Assembly (NCBI GenBank): GCA_036583965.1
Contig: JAZBQD010000019.1
Span: 372,001 to 436,000 of the forward strand
Direction of reading: 5' to 3'
From: Prunella strophiata
Lineage: Eukaryota; Chordata; Aves; Passeriformes; Prunellidae
DNA length: 64,000 bases
The position numbers were made by a program, and so were the translations under genes. This document shows, piece by piece, positions 22,172 through 33,978 of this stretch. Below the pieces are notes generated by a model. It saw nothing but the letters and a program-made list of their open reading frames with translations, ran no database searches and was not told the origin of the DNA. Position 1 is the stretch's first letter. Each line of letters starts with the position of its first letter.

Positions 22172-24579
22172 GCCCTGCCCTGCCCTTCCTGCCCTGCCCT
22201 GCCCTGCCTGCCCTGCCCTGCCCTGCCCAGCCCTGCCCTGCCCTTCCTGCCCTGCCCTGCCCTGCCCTGCCCTTCCTGCCCTGCCCTGCCCTGCTCTCCC
22301 TGCCCTGCCCTGCCCAGCCCTGCCCTGCCCTGCCCTGCCCTTCCTGCCCTGCCCTGCCTGCCCTGCCCTGCTCTCCCTGCCCTGCCCTGCCCTGCCCTTC
22401 CTGCCCTGCCCTGCCCTGCCCTTCCTGCCCTGCCCTGCTCTCCCTGCCCTGCCCTGCCCTGCCCTGCCCTGCCCTTCCTGCCCTGCCCTGCCCTTCCTGC
22501 CCTGCCCTGCCCTTCCTGCCCTGCCCTGCCCTGCTCTCCCTGCCCTGCCCTGCTCTCCCTGCCCTGCCCTGCCCTGCTCTCCCTGCCCTGCCCTGCCCTT
22601 CCTGCCCTGCCCTGCCCTTCCTGCCCTGCCCTGCTCTCCCTGCCCTGCCCTGCCCTGCCCTTCCTGCCCTGCCCTGCCCTTCCTGCCCTGCCCTGCTCTC
22701 CCTGCCCTGCCCTGCCTGCCCTGCCCTGCCCTGCCCTGCCCTGCCCTGCCCTGCCCTGCCCTGCTCTCCCTGCCCTGCCCTTCCTGCCCTGCCCTGCTCT
22801 CCCTGCCCTGCCCTGCCTGCCCTGCCCTGCTCTCCCTGCCCTGCCCTGCTCTCCCTGCCCTGCCCTGCCCTGCCCTTCCTGCCCTGCCCTGCCCTCCCTG
22901 CCCTGCCCTGCCCTGCCCTGCCCTGCTCTCCCTGCCCTGCCCTGCCTGCCCTGCCCTGCTCTCCCTGCCCTGCCCTGCCCTGCCCTGCCCTGCCCTTCCT
23001 GCCCTGCCCTGCCCTGCCCTGCCCTTCCTGCCCTGCCCTGCCCTGCCCTTCCTGCCCTGCCCTGCTCTCCCTGCCCTGCCCTGCCCAGCCCTGCCCTGCC
23101 CTTCCTGCCCTGCCCTGCCCTGCCCAGCCCTGCCCTGCCCTTCCTGCCCTGCCCTGCCCTGCCCTTCCTGCCCTGCCCTGCTCTCCCTGCCCTGCCCTGC
23201 TCTCCCTGCCCTGCCCTGCCCTGCCCTTCCTGCCCTGCCCTGCCCTTCCTGCCCTGCCCTGCCTGCCCTGCCCTGCCCTCCCTGCCCTGCCCTGCCCTGC
23301 CCTGCCCTGCCCTGCCCTGCCCTGCCCTCCCTGCCCTGCCCTGCCCTGCTCTCCCTGCCCTGCCCTGCCCTGCCCTGCTCTCCCTGCCCTGCCCTGCCCT
23401 TCCTGCCCTGCCCTGCCCTGCCCTGCCCTGCCCTGCTCTCCCTGCCCTGCCCTTCCTGCCCTGCCCTGCCCTTCCTGCCCTGCCCTGCTCTCCCTGCCCT
23501 GCCCTGCCCTGCCCTGCCCTTCCTGCCCTGCCCTGCCCTTCCTGCCCTGCCCTGCTCTCCCTGCCCTGCCCTTCCTGCCCTGCCCTGCCCTTCCTGCCCT
23601 GCCCTGCCCTGCCCTGCCCTTCCTGCCCTGCCCTGCCCTGCCCTGCCCTGCCCTGCCCTGCCCTTCCTGCCCTGCCCTGCCCTTCCTGCCCTGCCCTGCC
23701 CTGCCCTGCCCTGCCCTTCCTGCCCTGCCCTGCCCTTCCTGCCCTGCCCTGCCCTTCCTGCCCTGCCCTGCCCTGCTCTCCCTGCCCTGCCCTGCTCTCC
23801 CTGCCCTGCCCTGCCCTTCCTGCCCTGCCCTGCCCTTCCTGCCCTGCCCTGCCCTTCCTGCCCTGCCCTGCCCTGCTCTCCCTGCCCTGCCCTGCCCTGC
23901 CCTGCTCTCCCTGCCCTGCCCTGCCCAGCCCTGCCCTGCCCTGCTCTCCCTGCCCTGCCCTGCCCTGCCCTGCCCTGCCCTGCCCTTCCTGCCCTGCCCT
24001 GCCCTGCCCTCCCTGCCCTGCCCTGCCCTGCCCTGCCCTTCCTGCCCTGCCCTGCCCTGCCCTGCTCTCCCTGCCCTGCCCTGCCTGCCCTGCCCTGCTC
24101 TCCCTGCCCTGCCCTGCCCTGCTCTCCCTGCCCTGCCCTGCCCTGCTCTCCCTGCCCTGCCCTGCCCTCCCTGCCCTGCCCTGCCCTGCTCTCCCTGCCC
24201 TGCCCTGCCCTGCCCTGCCCTGCCTGCCCTGCCCTGCCCTTCCTGCCCTGCCCTGCTCTCCCTGCCCTGCCCTGCCCTCCCTGCCCTGCCCTGCCCTGCC
24301 CTGCCCTGCCCTGCCCTGCCCTGCCCAGCCCTGCCCTGCCCTGCCCTTCCTGCCCTGCCCTGCCCTTCCTGCCCTGCCCTGCCCTGCCCTGCCCTGCCCT
24401 GCCCTGCCCTGCCCTGCTCTCCCTGCCCTGCCCTGCCCTTCCTGCCCTGCCCTGCCCTGCCCTGCCCTGCCCTGCCCTCCCTGCCCTGCCCTGCCCTGCC
24501 CTGCCCTGCCCTGCCCTGCCCTGCCCTCCCTGCCCTGCCCTGCCCTGCCCTGCCCTGCCCTGCTCTCCCTGCCCTGCCC
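22172..24579 (+). repeat. CCCTG pentanucleotide satellite, 2.4 kb
   Basis: Tandem CCCTG pentamers broken at irregular intervals by CCCTTCCTG, CTCTCCCTG, CCCTCCCTG, CCCAGCCCTG and CCTG variants. The + strand has almost no A. The - strand reads GGGCA in tandem, so GGG runs with two-base loops recur through the whole array. All three + frames are open for more than 860 codons as a result. Confidence 0.95.
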
Positions 24580-27500
24580 ATCACCAGGAGCTCTGTGTGT
24601 ATCACCAGGAGCTCTGTGTGTCACCAGGAGCTCTCTGTGTGTATCACCAGGAGCTCTGTGTGTGTGTGTGACCAGGAGCTCTGTGTGTATCACCAGGAGC
24701 TCTGTGTGTCACCAGGAGCTCTGTGTGTCACCAGGAGCTCTGTGTGTATCACCAGGAGCTCTGTGTGTGTGTGTGACCAGGAGCTCTGTGTGTCACCAGG
24801 AGCTCTGTGTGTGTGTCACCAGGAGCTCTCTGTGTGTGACCAGGAGCTCTGTGTGTCACCAGGAGCTCTGTGTGTCACCAGGAGCTCTGTGTGTATCACC
24901 AGGAGCTCTGTGTGTCACCAGGAGCTCTGTGTGTATCACCAGGAGCTCTGTGTGTCACCAGGAGCTCTCTGTGTGTGACCAGGAGCTCTGTGTGTGACCA
25001 GGAGCTCTCTGTGTGTGTCACCAGGAGCTCTCTGTGTGTGTCACCAGGAGCTCTCTGTGTGTATCACCAGGAGCTCTGTGTGTGTGTGTGTCACCAGGAG
25101 CTCTCTGTGTGTGTGTGTGACCAGGAGCTCTGTGTGTCACCAGGAGCTCTCTGTGTGTGTGTGTGACCAGGAGCTCTCTGTGTGTGTGACCAGGAGCTCT
25201 CTGTGTGTATCACCAGGAGCTCTGTGTGTCACCAGGAGCTCTGTGTGTCACCAGGAGCTCTGTGTGTATCACCAGGAGCTCTGTGTGTATCACCAGGAGC
25301 TCTGTGTGTGTCACCAGGAGCTCTCTGTGTGTGTCACCAGGAGCTCTGTGTGTGTCACCAGGAGCTCTGTGTGTCACCAGGAGCTCTGTGTGTCACCAGG
25401 AGCTCTCTGTGTGTATCACCAGGAGCTCTGTGTGTCACCAGGAGCTCTGTGTGTCACCAGGAGCTCTGTGTGTCACCAGGAGCTCTGTGTGTCACCAGGA
25501 GCTCTGTGTGTCACCAGGAGCTCTGTGTGTATCACCAGGAGCTCTGTGTGTCACCAGGAGCTCTGTGTGTCACCAGGAGCTCTGTGTGTCACCAGGAGCT
25601 CTGTGTGTCACCAGGAGCTCTGTGTGTCACCAGGAGCTCTCTGTGTGTGTCACCAGGAGCTCTGTGTGTGTGTCACCAGGAGCTCTCTGTGTGTATCACC
25701 AGGAGCTCTCTGTGTGTGTGTGTGACCAGGAGCTCTCTGTGTGTATCACCAGGAGCTCTGTGTGTCTGACCAGGAGCTCTCTGTGTGTGACCAGGAGCTC
25801 TGTGTGTCTGACCAGGAGCTCTCTGTGTGTGTGACCAGGAGCTCTGTGTGTATCACCAGGAGCTCTGTGTGTCACCAGGAGCTCTGTGTGTGTCACCAGG
25901 AGCTCTGTGTGTCACCAGGAGCTCTCTGTGTGTGTCACCAGGAGCTCTGTGTGTGTCACCAGGAGCTCTGTGTGTCACCAGGAGCTCTGTGTGTATCACC
26001 AGGAGCTCTGTGTGTCACCAGGAGCTCTGTGTGTCACCAGGAGCTCTGTGTGTCACCAGGAGCTCTCTGTGTGTATCACCAGGAGCTCTGTGTGTCACCA
26101 GGAGCTCTCTGTGTGTATCACCAGGAGCTCTGTGTGTCACCAGGAGCTCTGTGTGTCACCAGGAGCTCTGTGTGTCACCAGGAGCTCTGTGTGTCACCAG
26201 GAGCTCTGTGTGTCACCAGGAGCTCTCTGTGTGTATCACCAGGAGCTCTGTGTGTCACCAGGAGCTCTGTGTGTGTGACCAGGAGCTCTCTGTGTGTGTC
26301 ACCAGGAGCTCTCTGTGTGTGTCACCAGGAGCTCTCTGTGTGTATCACCAGGAGCTCTGTGTGTCACCAGGAGCTCTGTGTGTCACCAGGAGCTCTGTGT
26401 GTCACCAGGAGCTCTGTGTGTCACCAGGAGCTCTGTGTGTCTGTGACCAGGAGCTCTCTGTGTGTGACCAGGAGCTCTCTGTGTGTGACCAGGAGCTCTC
26501 TGTGTGTGTCACCAGGAGCTCTGTGTGTATCACCAGGAGCTCTGTGTGTCACCAGGAGCTCTGTGTGTCACCAGGAGCTCTGTGTGTCACCAGGAGCTCT
26601 GTGTGTCACCAGGAGCTCTGTGTGTCACCAGGAGCTCTGTGTGTCACCAGGAGCTCTGTGTGTGTGACCAGGAGCTCTCTGTGTGTGACCAGGAGCTCTG
26701 TGTGTCACCAGGAGCTCTGTGTGTCACCAGGAGCTCTGTGTGTCACCAGGAGCTCTCTGTGTGTCACCAGGAGCTCTGTGTCACCAGGAGCTCTGTGTCA
26801 CCAGGAGCTCTGTGTCACCAGGAGCTCTGTGTCACCAGGAGCTCTGTGTCACCAGGAGCTCTGTGTCACCAGGAGCTCTGTGTCACCAGGAGCTCTGTGT
26901 CACCAGGAGCTCTGTGTCACCAGGAGCTCTCTGTGTGTGACCAGGAGCTCTCTGTGTGTGACCAGGAGCTCTGTGTCACCAGGAGCTCTGTGTCACCAGG
27001 AGCTCTGTGTCACCAGGAGCTCTGTGTCACCAGGAGCTCTCTGTGTGTCACCAGGAGCTCTCTGTGTGTGTCACCAGAGCTCTGTGTGTGTGACCAGGAG
27101 CTCTCTGTGTGTCACCAGGAGCTCTGTGTGTCACCAGGAGCTCTGTGTCACCAGGAGCTCTGTGTGTGTGACCAGGAGCTCTGTGTGTGTGACCAGGAGC
27201 TCTCTGTGTGTGACCAGGAGCTCTGTGTGTGTGTGACCAGGAGCTCTCTGTGTGTGTGTCACCAGGAGCTCTCTGTGTGTGTGTGTGACCAGGAGCTCTG
27301 TGTCACCAGGAGCTCTGTGTGTGTGTGACCAGGAGCTCTGTGTGTGTCACCAGGAGCTCTGTGTGTGTGTCACCAGGAGCTCTGTGTGTGTGACCAGGAG
27401 CTCTCTGTGTGTATCACCAGGAGCTCTGTGTGTGTGTGACCAGGAGCTCTGTGTGTGACCAGGAGCTCTGTGTGTGTGTGTGACCAGGAGCTCTCTGTGT

Positions 27501-27824
27501 GTGTGACCAGGAGCTCTGTGTGTGTGACCAGGAGCTCTGTGTGTGTGTGTGACCAGGAGCTCTGTGTGTGTCACCAGGAGCTCTGTGTGTGTGTGTGGAC
27601 CAGGAGCTCTGTGTGTGTCACCAGGAGCTCTGTGTGTGTGTGTGTGACCCAGGAGCTCTGTGTGTGGTCCCAAAGTAGCTCTGTGTGTGTGTGACCAGGA
27701 GCTCTGTGTGTGTGGTGTGTGCACCAGGAGCTCTGTGTGTGTCACCAGGAGCTCTGTGTGTGTCACCAGGAGCTCTGTGTTTGTGTCCCCAGATCGCTTG
27801 TGTGTGTGTGTTGGTCACCAGGAG

Positions 27825-27867
<43 letters not shown>

Positions 27868-28098
27868 ACCAGGAGCTCTGTGTCACCAGGAGCTCTGTGT
27901 GTGTCACCAGGAGCTCTCTGTGTGTGTGTGACCAGGAGCTCTGTGTGTGTGTGTGACCAGGAGCTCTGTGTGTGTGACCAGGAGCTCTGTGTGTAACCAG
28001 GAGCTCTCTGTGTGTGTGTGTGTCCACCAGGAGCTCTGTGTGTGTGTGTGTGTCACCAGGAGCTCTGTGTCACCAGGAGCTCTCTGTGTGTCACCAGG
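24580..28098 (+). repeat. Satellite of ACCAGGAGCTCTGTGTG units, 17-30 bp
   Basis: Each unit has a constant CACCAGGAGCTCT or GACCAGGAGCTCT core and a variable (GT)n tail, sometimes with TATC or CTCTGTG. The GAGCTC palindrome is present in nearly every unit. A homogenised block of 17-bp units with the shortest tail lies at about 26765-26920, and the tails lengthen toward the 3' end. One tail at 27828-27866 is a pure TG/GT run of 39 bases. The array starts directly at the end of the CCCTG satellite with no unique spacer. Confidence 0.95.
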
Positions 28099-28809
28099 CT
28101 CTCTCTTTGATGTCTGTGCAGCACAATCTCCCCAGCCCGGGCAGGGAATGCCCCCGTGAGCGAGTGCAGCCCGAGCCCGCAGGATCTGTGCCGGTGGCAG
28201 CGGGGCAGGAGCAGAACCCGGCCTGGGGAGTCCTCCTTGCCCGGCTCTGGCAAAGATCCACGGCTCCGCTGGGTCGGGAAAACCGCTCCGGGGACCTTCC
28301 GATGCACCGTGCAGGTCCCCAGGGCTCACTCGGCCTTGAGGTTTGCTCCGAGTAATTAAAGGTTGGGCTCTGACATTTCTGTGTTATGGAGTGGCCGTAA
28401 AGAGGAGGAAGGAGAGCAGCGACTGTGGGAGCAGCCCCTCTGCTTCCCAGGGAGGAAAAAGGCTCCAAATTCCCAGTAATTTGTTCAGGCACAGAAGTCA
28501 CTTTTGTACTGGCTCCTCAATTTGCTGTGCACAGCTGTGCTTAGCTTCAAACCCAGCCACTCTTCTCTTCCCTCTCCCTCTGCTCCCCACAGAGCCCACC
28601 CACAGTGGCAGGGAGGCTGTGGGGTTTCTGAAAAGGAGCCACTTCTCTCCCTGCTGCCCGGGATTCTGGGGAGGCATCTCCAGCAGGGAGGGGAGGTGGT
28701 GCTGCCTTGCCCGGGGGTTGAGGCTGGGACCCCCTGGGAAGGTGCACCCCAGAACCAGCCCTGCTGTCCCTCGGGATTAAACCATTCCATTAAACATTTC
28801 CAGCTTCCC
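28099..28809. other. Unique non-coding sequence, no gene seen
   Basis: GC-rich to about 28330, more mixed afterwards. Frames up to 162 residues (28504-28992 on +) have no recognisable domain and run into the LTR that follows. Confidence 0.4.
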
Positions 28810-29060
28810 AGAGCAGCTCCCCGATGTCACTGTGGCGCACAAACGACACAACGCGGACAGCAGCTCTTTGCAAGGTGTGAGAGAGCAAAAAGAGAGAGTT
28901 TATTGAAATCTGACTCCATTTATAATTTTCTGAAATCCCAGTGTCATTGGAGGGTGACAGTGCCACCTCCTCAATGCCACTGGACACCTTAACAGTCCAT
29001 CAAGTTACTCTTCCTCCATAGGGGAAGACAAAACAATAAGTTATTTACAAAAAGTGTGTA
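28810..29060 (-). mobile_element. ERV LTR, - strand
   Basis: Read on the - strand, a TATAAATGG TATA-like box (28918-28931) is followed by AATAAA (TTTATT on + at 28899-28904) and a pyrimidine-rich CTCTCTTTTTGCTCTCTCAC segment. That is the order of U3, R and U5 in an avian ERV LTR. No internal coding region flanks it. Boundaries are approximate. Confidence 0.6.
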
Positions 29061-29152
29061 AGAAAATTCTGCACAAGAATATAAACATCAGAAGGCTTTA
29101 GAGAAACTTAAAAAATCAAAGCAACACCCCCAGGGGAGGAGACACTCTGGGT

Positions 29153-29245
29153 GCCCTGGGATGGTGGGGGGGGTCCCTGCCCTGGCAGGGGGCAGTGCAA
29201 TGGGCTCTGAGCTCGCTTCCAACCCAAACCATTCCAACTTCCATG
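29153..29245 (+). repeat. CR1 LINE 3' fragment
   Basis: Contains TGCCCTGGGATGGTGGG, GTCCCTGCCCTGGCAGGGGG and CGCTTCCAACCCAAACCATT. It is the CR1 3' region in + orientation, with the octamer tail decayed. Confidence 0.8.
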
Positions 29246-29802
29246 GGTTTTGTGTAGTTCTGCAGAGCCAGGATAAAACCCTCTGGCTGTTCCCGAGCTG
29301 AGCAATCCCTTACACCCACAACTCTCCCTGCTCCCATCTTTTCTCTGAGTTTGCTGATGGAGGTGAGGAAGAAGCAGTGAAGGAAATGTGCAAAAAATGA
29401 AGTGATGATGAGTGAAACTTCTTTTTTATAATTAAAAGCATGACATGGAAATGTGAAATGTCAAAAGGATCAACTTCAAAGCTGTATGAAATGAAACCCT
29501 CACTTTGATTCCAATATTGCTTCATAGAGAGAGACATAAGAAAAAGAGCTTTCTGTGTAAATATTAGAATTACAAATCACAACTTTTATGATTAAAATCA
29601 TACTTTGAGTAGTAAAAAAAAAAAAAAATTCATACATCTTCATGACTGGCAGAAGAGCAGGAAGGATGGATTTTCTTGTTGCATCACGCCATTGGCAAGT
29701 GGCACATGGAGCTGCTCAGACTGCCCCCTTCCCTTTGGACACAGCACGGCTGGGGAAGCTCTGCTGGAAGAGCCTCCTGCCCCAGTGCATGAGGGATGCT
29801 GC
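29246..29802. other. Unique non-coding sequence, no gene seen
   Basis: AT-rich, with a 14-base A run near 29615. No gene was recognised. Confidence 0.45.
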
Positions 29803-31569
29803 AGGGCACACAGCCCCTCCTGTGACCCCCTCCATGCCCAGGGAGGGCTGTCCTGGGCACACAGCCCCTCCTGTGACCCCCTCCCCTGCCCAGGGAGGGC
29901 TGTCCTGGGCACACAGCCCCCCCTGTGACCCTCTCCATGCCCAGGGAGGGCTGTCCTGGGCACACAGCCCCTCCTGTGACCCCCTCCCCTGCCCAGGGAG
30001 GGCTGTCCTGGGCACACAGCCCCCCCTGTGACTCCCCCTGCCCAGGGAGGGCTGTCCTGGGCACACAGCCCCCCCTGTGACTCCCCCTGCCCAGGGAGGG
30101 CTGTCTGGGCACACAGCCCCCCCTGTGACACCCCCTGCCCAGGGAGGGCTGTCCTGGGCACACAGCCCCTCCTGTGACCCCCCCTGCCCAGGGAGGGCTG
30201 TCCTGGGCACACAGCCCCTCCTGTGACCCCCCCTGCCCAGGGAGGCTGTCCTGGGCACACAGCCCCCCAATGAACCCCCCTGCCCAGGGAGGGCTGTCCT
30301 GGGCACACAGCCCCTCCTGTGACCCTCTCCATGCCCAGGGAGGCTGTCCTGGGCACACAGCCCCTCCTGTGACCCCCCCTGCCCAGGGAGGCTGTCCTGG
30401 GCACACAGCCCCCCCTGTGACCCTCTCCATGCCCAGGGAGGCTGTCCTGGGCACACAGCCCCCCAATGAACCCCCCTGCCCAGGGAGGGCTGTCCTGGGC
30501 ACACAGCCCCTCCTGTGACCCTCTCCATGCCCAGGGAGGGCTGTCCTGGGCACACAGCCCCTCCTGTGACCCCCCCTGCCCAGGGAGGGCTGTCCTGGGC
30601 ACACAGCCCCTCCTGTGACCCTCTCCATGCCCAGGGAGGGCTGTCCTGGGCACACAGCCCCTCCTGTGACCCCCCCTGCCCAGGGAGGCTGTCCTGGGCA
30701 CACAGCCCCTCCTGTGACCCTCTCCATGCCCAGGGAGGGCTGTCCTGGGCACACAGCCCCCCCTGTGACTCCCCCTGCCCAGGGAGGCTGTCCTGGGCAC
30801 ACAGCCCCTCCTGTGACCCTCTCCATGCCCAGGGAGGGCTTGTCCTGGGCACACAGCCCCCCCTGTGACTCCCCCTGCCCAGGGAGGGCTTGTCCTGGGC
30901 ACACAGCCCCCCAATGAACCCCCCTGCCCAGGGAGGGCTTGTCCTGGGCACACAGCCCCTCCTGTGACCCTCTCCATGCCCAGGGAGGGCTGTCCTGGGC
31001 ACACAGCCCCTCCTGTGACCCTCTCCATGCCCAGGGAGGGCTGTCCTGGGCACACAGCCCCTCCTGTGACCCCCCCTGCCCAGGGAGGCTGTCCTGGGCA
31101 CACAGCCCCTCCTGTGACCCTCTCCATGCCCAGGGAGGGCTTGTCCTGGGCACACAGCCCCTCCTGTGACCCCCCCTGCCCAGGGAGGGCTTGTCCTGGG
31201 CACACAGCCCCTCCTGTGACCCTCTCCATGCCCAGGGAGGGCTTGTCCTGGGCACACAGCCCCTCCTGTGACCCTCTCCATGCCCAGGGAGGGCTTGTCC
31301 TGGGCACACAGCCCCCCAATGAACCCCCCTGCCCAGGGAGGCTGTCCTGGGCACACAGCCCCTCCTGTGACCCTCTCCATGCCCAGGGAGGGCTTGTCCT
31401 GGGCACACAGCCCCCCAATGAACCCCCCTGCCCAGGGAGGGCTTGTCCTGGGCACACAGCCCCTCCTGTGACCCTCTCCATGCCCAGGGAGGGCTGTCCT
31501 GGGCACACAGCCCCTCCTGTGACCCCCCCTGCCCAGGGAGGCTGTCCTGGGCACACAGCCCCCCAATGA
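29803..31569 (+). repeat. Tandem repeat, about 47-52-bp unit (about 35 copies)
   Basis: Units contain TGTCCTGGGCACACAGCCCC, then CTCCTGTGACCC or CCCAATGAACCC, then TCCATGCCCAGGGAGG or CCCTGCCCAGGGAGG. The junction is AGGCTGTCC, AGGGCTGTCC or AGGGCTTGTCC, so unit length changes by one base and all three - frames stay open for more than 630 codons. The TTGTCC form appears only from about 30838 onward. The AATGAACC form begins at about 30265 and recurs irregularly to the end. Confidence 0.95.
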
Positions 31570-32301
31570 ACTGAGTGTGTTGCAGAGGAGAAATCCCCAA
31601 TCCTCACACCCTGATGGCAGCAGCATCAGCTCCTGCCTGCAGCTCAGCCAGACGCTCAGGAGGCTTCAGTCCTTTGACTGAGGGGATTTTCTGGGAAAAT
31701 TGTGCATTAATTGAGGCACAGCATGGTTACAAAGCAGGACACATGCCCACACTAATCTTTTGAAATCCTCACAGCGCTGCTGAGCCCTCCATGCCCATGG
31801 CTGAGCTGCAACATAGGCAAAATATAAAAGATCCCTCAGGTTTATGGGAAGAATTTCCCTCACTCCTGTGTCTGCTCGGAGAAAATTAACTCCTAGGCTA
31901 ATGGTCAATCCAGACAAGCAGATCTTTGATTCTTCTGCGGCTTCCACACAGCAAAGGAGCAAACAAATGGGTTTGTCTCTCCTTTTGCTTTCTCTGTCTT
32001 GCAAATCCTCGGGAGTTTTGGGGTTTGGGTTGTTTTGGTTTGTTTTTTTGTTTTTGTTTTTGATAACAAAGCACAGTAAGGTTTCCACATTTAATTGAAA
32101 ACTTCACATTTGGGTGTTTTGTTTGTTTGCTTAGTTAGAATTCTCATTCCTCTAGATCCAGATGTGTGGTCCCCATGTCCTGCCCCCAGAGTCTGAGACC
32201 TGCCACCCCTGCTGGCATTGCTGGTGGTTCTGCTGCCGGGGTAACAAATGTTCATTTCTGTTGGTGTCTCTCAACTCTTCATGTAGCACATTCTGCCATG
32301 C
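31570..32301. other. Unique non-coding sequence, no gene seen
   Basis: Mixed composition with a T-rich stretch near 32030-32065. No exon or known repeat was recognised. Confidence 0.45.
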
Positions 32302-32398
32302 AGAATCCCAGAATCCCAGAAGGGTTTGGGCTGGAAGAGACCTCAGATCCCACCCAGTGCCACCCCTGCCATGGCAGGGACACCTCACACTGTCCCAG
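32302..32398 (-). repeat. CR1 LINE fragment
   Basis: Reads on + as AGAATCCCAGAATCCCAGAA, TTTGGGCTGGAAGAGACCTC, a CCCCTGCCATGGCAGGGACA block, and ACTGTCCCAGG. This is the reverse complement of the CR1 3' end, including its octamer tail, so the element is on the - strand. Confidence 0.88.
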
Positions 32399-32517
32399 GT
32401 GTGTTACCTGTGCAGGAGGTGTGATACCTGTGCAGGGGTGGGTTACCTGTGCAGGATGGATGTTACCCATATAGGAGGTGTGTTACCCATACAGGAGGTG
32501 TGTTACCTGTACAGGAC
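32399..32517 (+). repeat. 20-bp tandem repeat, about 6 copies
   Basis: Units follow GTGTTACCTGTGCAGGAG, with TTACCCATACAGGAG variants. The array abuts the CR1 fragment at 32302-32398 and may have grown from its edge. Confidence 0.85.
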
Positions 32518-33702
32518 TGAGCCCTGTCCTGGCACGAAACACACCTGCAGTGTTTCTGTTCAGTTTTGAACAGAAACATTTCTCTTGAGCCCCTGCCCGT
32601 GGTGCCTCCTGAGCTGCTGCTGCCTCACGTGCCTGGCTGCAGGCAGATGAGCACAGGGATATTTCTCAATATCCCAATTCTATATGGAGCACATTGTGGG
32701 GAGCCTTTTGTTTCACTCTTTACCTAAAACAAAATGCAGGTCCCAGGTGTGAGGCAGCACGTGAGGCCACACCTGTTTCTGAGCAGAACAAGGATTAACA
32801 CTGTCTGTGTAAAAAATTCTGGAATTGTTACATCTGATTGCCATTTGCTGCTTTCCAAGTGGGTTGCTGGTCAGTGTTTTGTGCAGATGAGACCACAGCT
32901 CTGCTCACAGGCTCCTCAGGTTCTGGAACTCCTGCTCGTATCAGGAGGATGCAGCACATCCTTCCCCTGCCCGTGGCCTGCTCACGCTCCTGCACGCAGA
33001 GAAAAACTAATTGCTGGCAGATTTAGAACAGCAAATGTGAAGATAAATGGAAAACTGGAGCTTCTTAGTCAGCAGAACACAATTATTTCAGAATGGATTA
33101 TTTTCAGCCTTTCTATTCATTCTGAATTCCATGGAAGGTGTCACTGTGGTTGGTTATAAACGAGCACTGCGGTCACCTCACCGGTGGAAGATGAATGGCA
33201 TCACACATATTTAAAATTCATCACTTTTATCCAGTCTGAGGCAGAGGGGTTTACAACATCTCAGGAAGAAAAATTAAAAATTACTCTCCAGAGCCTTGAA
33301 TAAAATTCTCTAAATTATTTTCTCAGTGCAAGGAATTAATTTGTGAGGCTGAGGGTGAAGGGTGAACACTGGTGTCCTGACAGCAGCTGCAGCAGGAGGG
33401 TGCCCCTTGAGCTCGGGGATGTCACAGTGTAGGGGCACAAAGAATCATTTCCTTTCATTCCACTGCTCCATGGCCACTGCCTTGAGGACAAAATCCCCTT
33501 TTCTCACTTGTGGTTGTTTTTAAAAACTCTGACTGGTCCTGCAGAGCAGTGAAAGGTTTGTTTGCTTTCAGGGGCTCATCGGGTGAGCTGGCTGGAGCAG
33601 GCTCTGAGCAAGGCCTGTCCTGGCTGGGATGAGCTCATGGAGAGCTGGGCTGGGGATGCTGAGCTCTGCACAGTTCCCACCCATCTCGCCCCCTCTGCCC
33701 TA
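32518..33702. other. Unique non-coding sequence, no gene seen
   Basis: About 1.2 kb of mixed composition. The longest frame (141 residues, 32734-33159 on +) has no domain and no convincing splice context. Confidence 0.4.
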
Positions 33703-33978
33703 GGGTGTCCCTGGCTCTCACACCATGCCCCCAGGGTGTCCCTGGCTCTTGGTGTCACCGTGCCCCCGGGGTGTCCCTGGCTCTCAGTGTCACCGTGCCC
33801 CCAGGGTGTCCCTGGCTCTTGGTGTCACCGTGCCCCCGGGGTGTCCCTGGCTCTCAGTGTCACCGTGCCCCTGGGGTGTCCCTGGCTCTTGGTGTCACCG
33901 TGCCCCCGGGGTGTCCCTGGCTCTCAGTGTCACCGTGCCCCCGGGGTGTCCCTGGCTCTCAGTGTCACCGTGCCCCTC
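33703..33978 (+). repeat. 35-bp tandem repeat, about 8 copies
   Basis: Units hold GGTGTCCCTGGCTCT, then CAGTGTCACCGTGCCCC or TGGTGTCACCGTGCCCC. Through the middle of the array the CAGTG and TGGTG forms alternate, suggesting amplification as a 70-bp pair. Confidence 0.92.

Noticed and set aside
29640..31626. Frames of 636-655 residues on -
   Set aside because: Translation of the 51-bp tandem array; all three frames are open.
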